Positions 1 through 8,532 of a stretch of DNA of 64,000 nucleotides are shown here, piece by piece (the stretch's first letter is position 1; each line of letters begins with the position of its first letter). The stretch comes from CBDATA01 sp965202845 (GTDB lineage Bacteria; Acidobacteriota; Vicinamibacteria; Marinacidobacterales; Marinacidobacteraceae), in contig OZ241856.1 of assembly GCA_965202845.1 (NCBI GenBank), forward strand, positions 1,426,001-1,490,000. Reading direction: 5' to 3'. The notes beneath the pieces are model-generated. The model worked only from the letters and a program-made list of their open reading frames with translations. It made no database searches and had not been told where the DNA came from. The translations under genes were made by a program, and so were the position numbers.

Positions 1-145
1 CCTGACGGGATCATTCAATTCGCGGGAGTTTCGGCAGATAGAGGTGCCGGGCCGCGGCTCCGCGTCCACGGCAAACTGCCGAAGGATCGCGCCTTGGAGG
101 CCGTGCGGATATTCATCCCATCCGCAAAAGGTCCAAATACGCCAC

Positions 146-577
146 GTGCCGCTGCCTGACGAGGATCACTTCTCGCGGTACTGCAAACCAACCGCCATGG
201 GCTGTGATGGTATTCCGACGGCGGCGGCGTTTGAGATGAGACAAGACGAAAAGTACCTTTCCGTCAACTGGATCGAGTACTTTGACACGCCGGACCTTGA
301 CGCTGCGGTTGAGCGTGTCCGAGAGATGTTCCGTCGCAAGCAATATCGTGTCAGGCGGAGCGGCAGGTTTGCCGTGGTCAACGTGGGCGCAGCTCTCACA
401 GCAGCAACAGACGCAATTGGCCGGCGCGGTCGTGTCGACCATATGCCTTTTGATGATGACCCATCGCACTCCGGTCTCGTTGGCTACACTGCCGACGAGC
501 TTGCCATGGCCGTAGCGGTTGAGCTTCGGGCCTTGATTCGACCGGAGCATGTCCATCCGGCAGTCCTTGAGCCATGA
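146..577 (+). CDS. Conserved hypothetical protein, function unknown
   Basis: A 143-residue protein if the GTG at 146 is the start; the frame is open further upstream to an ATG at 44, but that extension is low-complexity and unlike a protein. The mature part begins LPDEDHFSRYCK and contains LSVNWIEYF, followed by a charged helix rich in Arg and Glu. A purine-rich AAAAGG lies about 15 nt before the GTG. I recall similar proteins of the form PDEDH...YLSVNWLEYF as uncharacterised accessory proteins, but I cannot assign a biochemical role. It has no partner on the same strand; the next gene is on the opposite strand. An antisense ORF covers the same bases but lacks any recognisable motif. Confidence 0.55.
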   Translation: MPLPDEDHFSRYCKPTAMGCDGIPTAAAFEMRQDEKYLSVNWIEYFDTPDLDAAVERVREMFRRKQYRVRRSGRFAVVNVGAALTAATDAIGRRGRVDHMPFDDDPSHSGLVGYTADELAMAVAVELRALIRPEHVHPAVLEP

Positions 578-604
578 CTGCAGTGGGCTGAAACGATCGC
601 CGGA

Positions 605-2113
605 TCAGGTCGCGTCCCCCACCACCCGCACCCGAACCCGCCGCGCATCCCCCGGCAGGTAGGCGAGCGGCAGGTCCTCCCGTTCCACCACTTCGAGGCT
701 CGCCGGATCGGCGCCGGCGGCCGTCGCCCGCCGTTCCGCCTCGCTGGTCGCCCGCCGGAACGCCTCCTCGCGGCCCATGCCGTGGAACACCCGGTCCACT
801 TCGCCGCCGACCCTCGCGATCGCGGCGCCCACCGCGTTCGCCACCTCGCCGTGAGGGACCCGGAGGGTCTCCGAGACGCCCTCCAGCCGGTCGGGAACCA
901 GGAACGCGCCGCCTCCCACCGCGAGCAGCGGGCAGGCGCGGGCGTCCGGCTTCATCCGGTCCACCGCCTCCCCAATCCGCTCCCGCAGGAGCGCGGCGAA
1001 GCGCTTGATGAGAGCCGAGGGCAGATCGCGCGCCCGTTCCGGGTCCCCGACCCGGATCCATCCGGCCGCGACCCCGCAGTCGGTCGCGGTCCGCGCATCC
1101 CCGCCGAACACCAGCGCGCGCTCCGGGAGGCGGAAACCGACGCTCGCCGGTCCCGCCCGGCGCCCGTCCTCCGTCACCAGACTGCCGCCGCCGAGCGCGA
1201 TCGAGAGCAAGTCCGGCATCCGGAAGAGCGTCCGCACCCCGCCCACCTCGACCTCGCGCGGCGCCTCCCGGGGGAATCCGGCCCGGAGCGCCCCCACATC
1301 GGTGGTCGTCCCGCCCACGTCCACCACCACCGCATCGGCGGCGCCCGACAGGAAGGACGCGCCGGTCATGCTGTTGACCGGGCCGGAGGAGATACTCAGC
1401 GCCGGCGCCCCCACCGCCGCCGCCACGCTGGCGATGGTCCCGTCGTTCCGGGTCAGGAAAAGCGGCGCCCCGCTGACCTCGGCGAGCGCTCCCACCACCC
1501 GGCGGGCCAGCGGGCGGAGCGCCGCGTTCAGGAGTCCGGCGTTCTCGCGCCCCAGCAGGCCGATCCGCCCCAGCGTCCGGGATTCGGTGATGGAGGCGTC
1601 CGGATGCTCCTGCCGGAGGATTTCCGCCGCCCGCGCCTCGCCACTCCCATCAAGCGGCGAGAACACCGCGCTGACCGCGATTTCGCCGATCCCCGCCTTC
1701 CGGATCGCCCGCCCGGCGCGAGCCACCGCCCGCTCGTCGAGCGGAACGAGAGGCCGCCCGTCGCATTCGTGCCCGCCCTCCACCATGTGGACCGGCCCCC
1801 GCACCCGCTCGGCGAGCCCGGACGGCCAGTCGCAAAACGGCGGCAGCGAGGCGCTCGCCGGCAGCCCGACCCGGAGCGCCGCCACCCGCGCCAGCCCCTC
1901 CCCGGTCAGCGCCGCGTTCGTGAAATGCGTGGTTCCGATGACCACCCGCGACGCCGCCGGCGCCTCCCCGATCCCGGCGAGCGCCGCCCGCACCCCGCCC
2001 AGCACGTCCGCAGTCGTTCCGGTCTTGAAACTCCGGATGACCTTGCCGTCGCGCATCCGCACCGCGTCGGTGTGGGTGCCGCCGACGTCCACCCCGATCC
2101 GGTCCGCAGCCAT
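605..2113 (-). CDS. Hydantoinase/oxoprolinase family protein (HyuA-like)
   Basis: A 502-residue ATP-dependent hydantoinase/oxoprolinase-type (ASKHA fold) protein. The N-terminus has the phosphate-binding strand GVDVGGTHTDAV (residues about 6-17). A second phosphate motif, VVDVGGTTTDVGAL, lies near the middle, and the C-terminal part has a glycine-rich LAVGGGAFLV segment. Family members hydrolyse cyclic amides such as hydantoins or 5-oxoproline with ATP. No HyuB subunit is present. Instead the gene is coupled to an upstream DUF917 gene: its ATG overlaps the DUF917 stop by one base (TGATG). DUF917 plus HyuA-like pairs are recurrent, so a joint catabolic role on a hydantoin or thiohydantoin-like substrate is an inference. 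The substrate is unknown. Confidence 0.85.
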   Translation of the reverse strand: MAADRIGVDVGGTHTDAVRMRDGKVIRSFKTGTTADVLGGVRAALAGIGEAPAASRVVIGTTHFTNAALTGEGLARVAALRVGLPASASLPPFCDWPSGLAERVRGPVHMVEGGHECDGRPLVPLDERAVARAGRAIRKAGIGEIAVSAVFSPLDGSGEARAAEILRQEHPDASITESRTLGRIGLLGRENAGLLNAALRPLARRVVGALAEVSGAPLFLTRNDGTIASVAAAVGAPALSISSGPVNSMTGASFLSGAADAVVVDVGGTTTDVGALRAGFPREAPREVEVGGVRTLFRMPDLLSIALGGGSLVTEDGRRAGPASVGFRLPERALVFGGDARTATDCGVAAGWIRVGDPERARDLPSALIKRFAALLRERIGEAVDRMKPDARACPLLAVGGGAFLVPDRLEGVSETLRVPHGEVANAVGAAIARVGGEVDRVFHGMGREEAFRRATSEAERRATAAGADPASLEVVEREDLPLAYLPGDARRVRVRVVGDAT

Positions 2114-3198
2114 CACCGGAACAGCGGCTGGAAGTCCAGATCGAAGCCGAAGGCCCGCGGTCCGACCCGGCGCAGCGCAGCTTCGGTCTTGAGCGCCGCC
2201 GGGACGTCGAGGGCGAGAACCCGCACCCGCTGGCCGTAGGCGATCACCTCGGTTCCGAGCGCTTCGCCGGTGTGCGAGTCCACCACGCAGAGGATTTCGG
2301 GCGTCATCCCGCAGGGTTCGCCATCCCGGAACGCCACCGCGAATTCGTTGCGGAAGTGGAGTTCCAGCGCACTGCCCCGGTCCGGGCCGAGTCCGTCGAT
2401 CCGCGCCGAACCCTTGAGAAAGCCGCGGGTGGCGCGTCGCTCGATGTCCGCCACCTTCCCGGTGAACAGAAGGACGCCGGGCTCGCAGCCGAGGATGGCC
2501 TCCACCGGATCCTCCCCCGCCCGGGGCGCCCGCCGCACCGCGGCGCCGATGCGGATCGCCCGGGTCGCCGAACCGAGCACCGCGTGCTCCCGGACTTCGC
2601 GTCCGGTGCGGGGCGCCTTCGCGGTCGCCGCGATCGAACCGACCTCGGTGACCGCCGCCCGCCCAAGCCGCTCCTGCCACTCCCAGCTCGCCGCCCGGTC
2701 GACAAGCACCACGTTGTCCCGGACATCGACGAGGCAGAACGGGAAATTCCGGAGTTCGGCGATCGCGAAGGTGGTCATCTGGGCTTCGGGAAACGCCCGC
2801 CCCATGCAATCGGCGTCCACTACCGGAAGCCCGGTCTCGGAGGCGACCAGAAAACTCTGAAGCGCGTTGGAACCGCCGATCTCGAGCGACATCACCGCAG
2901 CGAACCGCCTCCGGAGCCGCTCCTCCAGCGCCCGCACCGGCCTGGCGGCGAGCTTCGGATCGGGCAACCGCTCCTCCCCCACCAGCGGCGCCCCCATCGT
3001 GGAGACCACCGCCACCAGGTCGTCGTCATCCAGCGCCGACGCCGGGATCAGCCGCGGACGGAACCCGCGGGCGCCGGCGAGCCGCAGGTTCAGCAGCGAA
3101 TGAGCCGGATTTCCGCCGCCGCCGGCGCCGAGGATCCAGGCGCCGACCGCGAGATCCTCGATCTCTTCGGGGCCGAGTTCGCGCATCCGGGGGGCCAT
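2113..3198 (-). CDS. DUF917 family protein (S-methyl thiohydantoin desulfurase-like)
   Basis: About 361 residues. It has the DUF917 hallmarks: an N-terminal GAWILGAGGGGNP loop, VSLEIGGSNAL-type segments and VVDADCMGRAFPE in the middle. The C-terminal half carries the second domain (GVLLFTGKVADI, followed by CVVDSHTGEALGTE). The ATG at 3198 is preceded by GGAAGG; an ATG at 3186 (MRELGPEE) is the alternative and has no visible ribosome-binding site. It is first in a two-gene unit with the HyuA-like gene. Its start and the start of the divergent aroM-like gene share the same CATG palindrome, so each promoter would lie inside the other coding region unless the 3186 start is used. Confidence 0.82.
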   Translation of the reverse strand: MAPRMRELGPEEIEDLAVGAWILGAGGGGNPAHSLLNLRLAGARGFRPRLIPASALDDDDLVAVVSTMGAPLVGEERLPDPKLAARPVRALEERLRRRFAAVMSLEIGGSNALQSFLVASETGLPVVDADCMGRAFPEAQMTTFAIAELRNFPFCLVDVRDNVVLVDRAASWEWQERLGRAAVTEVGSIAATAKAPRTGREVREHAVLGSATRAIRIGAAVRRAPRAGEDPVEAILGCEPGVLLFTGKVADIERRATRGFLKGSARIDGLGPDRGSALELHFRNEFAVAFRDGEPCGMTPEILCVVDSHTGEALGTEVIAYGQRVRVLALDVPAALKTEAALRRVGPRAFGFDLDFQPLFR

Positions 3199-3862
3199 GC
3201 TACCTTCCGTCCTCGTGCTCCACTTCCTCACCATCGGCCAGGCGCCGCGGCCGGATGTGACGCCGGAAATCCTCCGATTCCTGGGCAGGGAAAGCGAACC
3301 GGCGACCGAGGCGGGAGTGCTCGACGGACTGCATCGCGACGCCATCCCGCCCCCCGAACCGGGAGAGACGCCGCTGGTCTCCCGGCTCGCCACCGGGGAA
3401 GAAGCGCTTGTCAGCGAGCGGTTCGTGGAGCGCCGGATGCGGGAACTGGTGGATCGGGCGCCCGACGGCGCGGGGATCGCCATCCTCTGCACCGGGCCGC
3501 TCCGGGGGATTCCGGAGCGTCCCCGCCTGGTCAAGGCCGGACCCGCATTCGACCGGGCGCTCCGGAAAGCGTCTCCCCCGGGAACCACCGTCGGCGTCCT
3601 GATCCCCAATCCGGGACAGGAGGCGGACGCCCGGCGACGAGTTCCGGAGGACTGCCGCGCCATCGTGGGAGTGGCCTCGCCCTACACGGAAACCAATGCT
3701 GTGGAAAGGCTTCGGGAACAATTCGGCGACACCGACCGGATCGCGCTCCACTGCATCGGATACAGCGGCGCGTTCGCCCGCGCCCTGGAAGCCGCCACCG
3801 GGAAGCCGGTGCTGCTGGCCCGTCGCGCGCTCGCCGAACGGATCGCCGAAATCGCCGCATAG
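3197..3862 (+). CDS. AroM family protein
   Basis: A 221-residue protein starting close to LTIGQAPRPDVTPEIL, the signature of the AroM family, with the typical GETPLVSRLATG and VGVLIPNPGQE segments. The AroM family has no firmly established biochemical role; the name comes from the aroL-aroM locus of enterobacteria. Here it is divergent from, and abuts, a DUF917/HyuA-like pair. AroM-like genes recur beside DUF917 and hydantoinase genes, so it is better seen as part of that catabolic cassette than of aromatic biosynthesis (inference). The ATG at 3197 follows a G-run; an in-frame GTG about 18 nt later is possible. The sulfatase gene follows one base after the stop. Confidence 0.75.
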   Translation: MLPSVLVLHFLTIGQAPRPDVTPEILRFLGRESEPATEAGVLDGLHRDAIPPPEPGETPLVSRLATGEEALVSERFVERRMRELVDRAPDGAGIAILCTGPLRGIPERPRLVKAGPAFDRALRKASPPGTTVGVLIPNPGQEADARRRVPEDCRAIVGVASPYTETNAVERLREQFGDTDRIALHCIGYSGAFARALEAATGKPVLLARRALAERIAEIAA

Positions 3863-3863
3863 G

Positions 3864-5510
3864 ATGTCCCGCGCCGGAAGTTTCTTCCTCCTCGCCGCTC
3901 TCGCCGCCTGCGCGGCGCCCGCCCCGCCCAACTTCCTGGTGCTCATCGCCGACGACCTGGGCTATACCGACCTGGGGGCCTTCGGCGGGGAGATCCGCAC
4001 GCCGAACCTGGACCGGCTCGCCGCCGCCGGAACCCGGTTCACCAGCTTCTACACCGCCGCCACCTGCTCCCCGACCCGCGCCATGCTCCTCTCCGGCGTG
4101 GACCACCACCGGGCCGGACTCGGCGGGATGGCCTCGCTGATGGGCGACGACCTGGAAGGGCGGATCGGCTACGAGGGCTACCTGAACGAGCATGTGCTCC
4201 ACCTTCCGGCGCTGATGCGGAACGCCGGGTACCACACCTCGATCGCCGGCAAGTGGCACCTGGGACAGGCGGAGGATCAGAGTCCCCCGGCGCGCGGCTT
4301 CGACCGCTCCTTCGTCCTGCTCACCGGAGCGGCGAGCCACTTCGAGGACGCGGCCCCGGTGGACTCCTTCGACCCCATCCGCTACCGCCGGGACGGCGCA
4401 CTGGTCGCGGGGCTTCCGTCGGGTTTCTACTCCACCCGCGCCTACGCCGACGAATTGATCGGATACATCCGGGAGGCGACCGAAGCGGGCAAGCCCTTCT
4501 TCGCGCTCGGAACCTGGACCGCCCCGCACTGGCCGCTCCAGGTTCCGGACGAATTCCTCGATCTCTACGCCGGCGCCTACGACGAGGGCTGGGAGGCGCT
4601 CGTCGAGCGGCGGATCGCGGGCGCCAAGCGCATGGGGGTGATCCCGGAAACCGCCGAAGCCCCGCCGCTTCCCGACTACGCGCGGCGGTGGGACGACCTT
4701 GACCCCGACGAACGGCGGGTGGAGGCCCGCAAGATGGAGTTGTATGCGGCGATGGTGGATCGGCTGGATCACCATGTGGGGCGGCTAATCCGGGCGCTCC
4801 GGGAGATGGGCGTCCTCGACAACACCGTCGTTCTGTTCTTTTCCGACAACGGCGCTTCGGGAGCGGACGTGACCGGTCTCGCCGACAACGCGACGTTCCT
4901 GCCCGCCAACTTCGACCTCTCCTACGAACAGATGGGGCGGATCGGCTCCTTCGTGTACACCGGCCCCGAATGGGCGCACGCCTCCACCGCTCCCTTCCGC
5001 TACTTCAAGCAGTTCGTCCACGAGGGCGGGATTCGGGTTCCGGCCTTCGCGGCGCTGCCGGAAGGGATGTCAAGCCGCCTGCCGGGCGCGACCAGCGGCG
5101 CGTTTCTCCAAGTGACCGACCTCTTCCCCACGTTCCTCGAAATGGCGGGCATCTCCCCGCCCGAACCCGGGGCCGCCGCCGTCATGCCCACCGGCCGCTC
5201 GCTCGCGGGGTTCCTGCGCGGCGAAACCGAACAGGTTCACGAGGAAGTGATAGCCGGATGGGAGATCTTCGGGCGCCGGGCGATCCGCCGGGGCCCCTGG
5301 AAGGCTGTCTGGCTGGCGCCGCCGATGGGGGAGAGCCGCTGGCGTCTCCACAACCTGGACGCGGATCCGGGGGAACTCCGCGACCTTGCGGCCCAGCATC
5401 CGGACGTGCTCGAGGAGGCGCTGGCCGCCTGGGAGCGCTACGTCGAGGCCAACGGGGTCATCGTGACCGACGAGGATCGCGGGTTCGGGCCTCCGCTTCC
5501 GATCCGCTGA
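3864..5510 (+). CDS. Sulfatase family lipoprotein (arylsulfatase-like)
   Basis: A 548-residue sulfatase of the alkaline-phosphatase superfamily. The first 16 residues form a lipoprotein signal with lipobox LAAC, so it is probably anchored in the periplasmic or outer-membrane leaflet. Metal-binding ADDLGYTDLG lies at residues about 29-38. The active-site motif CSPTRAMLLSG (Cys68) fits C-x-P-x-R, so a Cys-type formylglycine-dependent enzyme is expected; no maturase is in the window. Further conserved pieces are GKWHLG and FFSDNGAS. The C-terminal part carries the RRGPWKAVW and DPGELRDLA blocks of arylsulfatase A-like enzymes. It follows the aroM-like gene by one base and precedes the nuclease-like gene by three bases, so all three may be cotranscribed. 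Substrate unknown. Confidence 0.9.
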   Translation: MSRAGSFFLLAALAACAAPAPPNFLVLIADDLGYTDLGAFGGEIRTPNLDRLAAAGTRFTSFYTAATCSPTRAMLLSGVDHHRAGLGGMASLMGDDLEGRIGYEGYLNEHVLHLPALMRNAGYHTSIAGKWHLGQAEDQSPPARGFDRSFVLLTGAASHFEDAAPVDSFDPIRYRRDGALVAGLPSGFYSTRAYADELIGYIREATEAGKPFFALGTWTAPHWPLQVPDEFLDLYAGAYDEGWEALVERRIAGAKRMGVIPETAEAPPLPDYARRWDDLDPDERRVEARKMELYAAMVDRLDHHVGRLIRALREMGVLDNTVVLFFSDNGASGADVTGLADNATFLPANFDLSYEQMGRIGSFVYTGPEWAHASTAPFRYFKQFVHEGGIRVPAFAALPEGMSSRLPGATSGAFLQVTDLFPTFLEMAGISPPEPGAAAVMPTGRSLAGFLRGETEQVHEEVIAGWEIFGRRAIRRGPWKAVWLAPPMGESRWRLHNLDADPGELRDLAAQHPDVLEEALAAWERYVEANGVIVTDEDRGFGPPLPIR

Positions 5511-5513
5511 CCC

Positions 5514-6533
5514 ATGAGCGTACTTGCGGAAATCGTTCTGAAGGGCGGGTTGCAGAGCGAGCCGGCCGCGACGTTGGCGCTCGCCCACATCCTGAAGGCG
5601 GACCCGGAAATCGCCAGGGCGTTCGTCCGGCTGCTGCGCCCCGCCGGGATCGAATGGACGCCCGGTCGCATCGATGCGGAGCTGGGCGGCGAAGGCGGGC
5701 GTCCGGACCTGACGATCCACGAGAATGGAGGCGAGAGGCTGCTCTTTGTCGAGAACAAGTTCTGGGCCGGGCTGACCGACGCGCAACCAGTCGCCTACCT
5801 GGACGCCTTGCCGCCTGGGGGCGCCCTCATGTTCATCACTCCCGATCCGAGGGTGAACACGGTCTGGGATGCGCTCAAGGCACGATGTCTTCAGGCGGAA
5901 CGGGAATGGGAAACTGGCGATGATGGCGTTTTCCGGTGGTCCCGCGTCGGGGGAAAGACCTTGTGCATCACGAGTTGGCGCCACGTCCTGGAATCCTTGC
6001 TGTTTGAATCGCCCGACAAGCACAAAGCTGACATCCTCCAGCTGCGGGGGCTGACCGAAAAGGCAGACTCGGAAGCGTTCCTCCCGATCCGGGCCGAAGA
6101 ACTGACCGATCAGGCCGCTGTGCGCCGACTCGTCAACTACATCGACTTGGTCCAAACCATCACGGATGAACTCAAGTCCGAAGGGATCGCCGACAAACTC
6201 GGGAATCTCACTGACGGGAGGCACTTTCACGCCCGCCGGGCACGGATGCTCGATAGCGACATGTGGTTCGGAATCTTTTATCGGGCATGGCGCAAAACCG
6301 GCATCACCCCCATGTTCTGGCAAGTTGGCGCGGACAAATCCCGGTTCGGGAAATATCTCTACGGGATCCGGGAACGTTTCCCCGCCGCCCTGTCCCTCAA
6401 GGGCCATGGCGGGCTGTTCATTCCCATCCACCTCCGGACCGGCGTGGAAAAGGAGCAGATCATCGAAGGCGTCCTTGAACAGACCCGTGAGATGCTCCAA
6501 ACATTGCGGGAGCAATTTCCCGACGAGGGATAG
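5514..6533 (+). CDS. PD-(D/E)XK nuclease superfamily protein
   Basis: A 339-residue protein whose first 100 residues show the restriction-endonuclease-like core: GGRPDLTIHE with Asp65, then LLFVENKFWAGLT with Glu80-x-Lys82, and a following Gln (Gln91). This D...ExK arrangement is typical of PD-(D/E)XK proteins. The C-terminal two thirds have no domain I recognise. Codon use is visibly less GC-biased than the flanking housekeeping genes, and an insertion sequence lies immediately downstream, so transfer as a defence or accessory gene is plausible (inference). It begins three bases after the sulfatase stop. No methyltransferase or helicase partner adjoins it. Confidence 0.7.
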   Translation: MSVLAEIVLKGGLQSEPAATLALAHILKADPEIARAFVRLLRPAGIEWTPGRIDAELGGEGGRPDLTIHENGGERLLFVENKFWAGLTDAQPVAYLDALPPGGALMFITPDPRVNTVWDALKARCLQAEREWETGDDGVFRWSRVGGKTLCITSWRHVLESLLFESPDKHKADILQLRGLTEKADSEAFLPIRAEELTDQAAVRRLVNYIDLVQTITDELKSEGIADKLGNLTDGRHFHARRARMLDSDMWFGIFYRAWRKTGITPMFWQVGADKSRFGKYLYGIRERFPAALSLKGHGGLFIPIHLRTGVEKEQIIEGVLEQTREMLQTLREQFPDEG

Positions 6534-6767
6534 GCCGCAAGCGGAACATCCCGCGGCGGAAGCGGCTGTCCCCGAAGTCTTCAGGCAGCCGAAACGCCGT
6601 TCTGGAGACTCCCGATCGCGAGACCGGGCGCATCCTCCTCCGTAGCGGTTCCGACGATGCGCCCGACTTTGACAGTTTGAGCCCGATTTCGGTCGGAGCG
6701 TCGGATCGGGAAGCTGTTGAAAACAAACATGTTCTGAAACAAGGGAGCTTTTCGCTACTCGCTCTGT
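6534..6767. other. Non-coding stretch between nuclease-like gene and IS
   Basis: No convincing gene. It is lower in GC toward its right end. Positions 6665-6680 (GACTTTGACAGTTTGA) form an imperfect inverted repeat with 8565-8581 (TCAAAACTGTCGAAGTC) on the far side of the insertion sequence, one mismatch and one indel apart. Confidence 0.4.
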
Positions 6768-6814
6768 TGTGCCTAGCGATTTTTCTGGTTTGACTTCTGT
6801 GCTATACTCCACCC

Positions 6815-8473
6815 ATGTTCGTTCGCGTCAAGTCCACTCCCAACAGCCCCCGGCGCTCCGTACAACTCGTCGAAGGCGTACGCAAAGGAACCAAGGTCCG
6901 CCAGCGCATCGTCCGCCACGTCGGCGTCGCAAAGGACGACAAGGAGCTCGAACGCCTGAAGCGGCTCGGCGAGTTCATCAAGGACAAGCTCAAGGACGAA
7001 CGCCAGCCGCCTCTCCTCTTCTCCTCCGAGAAGATCGCCGAGCAGGTCATCCGCGTTGGGCGCGAGGGGGACGGCAAGGAGTCCCTCCCGGTCGATCTCA
7101 AGCAACTGAAGGAAGCGCAACCGATCACGACCGGGATCCATGAGGTCTACGGCGAGGTCTACCGGCATCTGGGGCTGCATGCGCTGTTGCCGCGCTCCCG
7201 CTATCGGGCGTACCACGACGCGCTCTTCCACACGGTGATGGCGCGGATCGCCAACCCGGACAGCAAGCGCGGCAGCGTGCGGAATCTTGAAGACGACTTC
7301 GGGGTGAGCCTTCCGCTTCACAAGGTCTACCGGATGATGGATCGGCTGGACGCGAGGACAATCGAACGGCTTCGCGCCCGGGTCGGCGACGCCACCCGCT
7401 CGGTGTTGCCCGATCCGGTCTCGGTGCTGTTCTTCGACTGCACCACGCTGGCCTTTGCGACGGAGGAGGAGGACGAACTCCGCCAGAAGGGGTACAGCAA
7501 GGACGGCAAGCACCGCTACTCGCAGGTGCTGCTGGCGCTGATGGTCACCCGCGAGGGGCTTCCGGTGAGCTACGAGGTGTTCCCCGGCGCCGCCTACGAG
7601 GGGCACAGCCTGGTTCCGGTGTTCGAGGGCTTGCTGCGGCGTCATCCGGCGCAGCAGGCGGTCTGCGTGGCGGATCGGGGGATGCTCAGCGCCGCCAACC
7701 TGGAGGCTCTGGACGCGATGGGCGGCGGCTATGTGGTGGGCGCCCGGCTGCGCCAGCTCCCCGGCGCGCTACGCAAGAAGATCTGGAACCTGGACTCCTA
7801 CGGCCCGTTGGAAGGCTCCTCGGAGCGCCGGGTGAACGAATGGGAGCACCAGGGGCGACAGTTGATCGTCACGTGGTCCGCCAAGCGAGCGCACAAGGAC
7901 GCCCACGATCGCCGCAAGGCGATCCAGCGGGCGTTCGACAAGCTGTCGCAAAGCGACAACCCCAAAGCGCTGTTGTCCCAGCATGGCGCCAAGCGCTTCA
8001 TCGCCGTTGAAGGGGATGCGCGACTCGTCCTGGATCAGAAGAAGATCGACGAGGCGGCGCGCTGGGACGGACTGGCCGGCGTCATCACCAACCTGCGCGA
8101 CGCGCGGGCCGCCGAGGTGCTGTCGCACTACCGGGGACTCTGGCGGGTCGAGGAGAGCTTCCGCATCACCAAGCACGATCTGCGCGTCCGGCCGATCTGG
8201 CACTGGACCGAACAACGGATCCGCGCCCACATCGCGATCGCCTTCATGGCGTTCGCCTGCGTGCGCCATCTGGCCTATCGGGTCGCGCTCCAGAAGGAAC
8301 GGATGTCTCCCGAAGTCATCCGCAACGCGCTGGCGCACCGCAAGTGCACGGTGTTGCTTTGCGAGAAAACGGGAGAGCGATACGCCATCCCCTCGAAGCC
8401 GTCCCTGGAGGCCGAGGCTATCTACGCCGCGATGAGACTTCCCCTGCCGACCACGCCGTACCAGCTCGCCTGA
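6815..8473 (+). CDS. IS1634-family DDE transposase
   Basis: A 552-residue transposase that appears full length and uninterrupted. The N-terminus (MFVRVKSTPN, followed by GTKVRQRIVRHVG) is typical of IS1634 proteins. The DDE/RNase-H core starts with VLFFDCTTLAFAT (first Asp) and continues with YSQVLLALMVT and GLPVSYEVFPG. VCVADRGMLSAANL supplies the second Asp, and the YRGLWRVEESFRITKHDLRVRPIWHW block near residue 440 contains the catalytic Glu (the YREK-like box). A TATACT hexamer ends six bases before the ATG. A hairpin followed by T residues lies 18 nt after the stop. No frameshift or internal stop was seen, so the copy may be active. Confidence 0.93.
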   Translation: MFVRVKSTPNSPRRSVQLVEGVRKGTKVRQRIVRHVGVAKDDKELERLKRLGEFIKDKLKDERQPPLLFSSEKIAEQVIRVGREGDGKESLPVDLKQLKEAQPITTGIHEVYGEVYRHLGLHALLPRSRYRAYHDALFHTVMARIANPDSKRGSVRNLEDDFGVSLPLHKVYRMMDRLDARTIERLRARVGDATRSVLPDPVSVLFFDCTTLAFATEEEDELRQKGYSKDGKHRYSQVLLALMVTREGLPVSYEVFPGAAYEGHSLVPVFEGLLRRHPAQQAVCVADRGMLSAANLEALDAMGGGYVVGARLRQLPGALRKKIWNLDSYGPLEGSSERRVNEWEHQGRQLIVTWSAKRAHKDAHDRRKAIQRAFDKLSQSDNPKALLSQHGAKRFIAVEGDARLVLDQKKIDEAARWDGLAGVITNLRDARAAEVLSHYRGLWRVEESFRITKHDLRVRPIWHWTEQRIRAHIAIAFMAFACVRHLAYRVALQKERMSPEVIRNALAHRKCTVLLCEKTGERYAIPSKPSLEAEAIYAAMRLPLPTTPYQLA

Positions 8474-8491
8474 GGGCCGAACCTCCGCCGG

Positions 8492-8512
8492 CGTAGCCTT
8501 CAGAGGGCTACG
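8492..8512 (+). terminator. Putative intrinsic terminator after transposase
   Basis: A perfect 7-bp stem, CGTAGCC and GGCTACG, with a 7-nt loop is followed by TTTGT. It lies 18 nt beyond the transposase stop, inside the IS. The T-run is short, so termination may be partial. Confidence 0.45.
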
Positions 8513-8532
8513 TTTGTAGTGCCTAGCCAGAA

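Noticed and set aside
113..556. 147-codon minus-strand frame opposite the first gene
   Set aside because: No signal, motif or protein-like composition, while the plus-strand frame has an LSVNWIEYF-type conserved block.
6790..6808. TTGACT and TATACT as a -35/-10 promoter before the transposase
   Set aside because: Only 7 bp separate the hexamers, too short for sigma70. TATACT alone may still be a -10.
5070..6812. 580-codon minus-strand open frame opposite the sulfatase and nuclease-like genes
   Set aside because: No recognisable motif; the plus-strand frames contain sulfatase and PD-(D/E)XK signatures.
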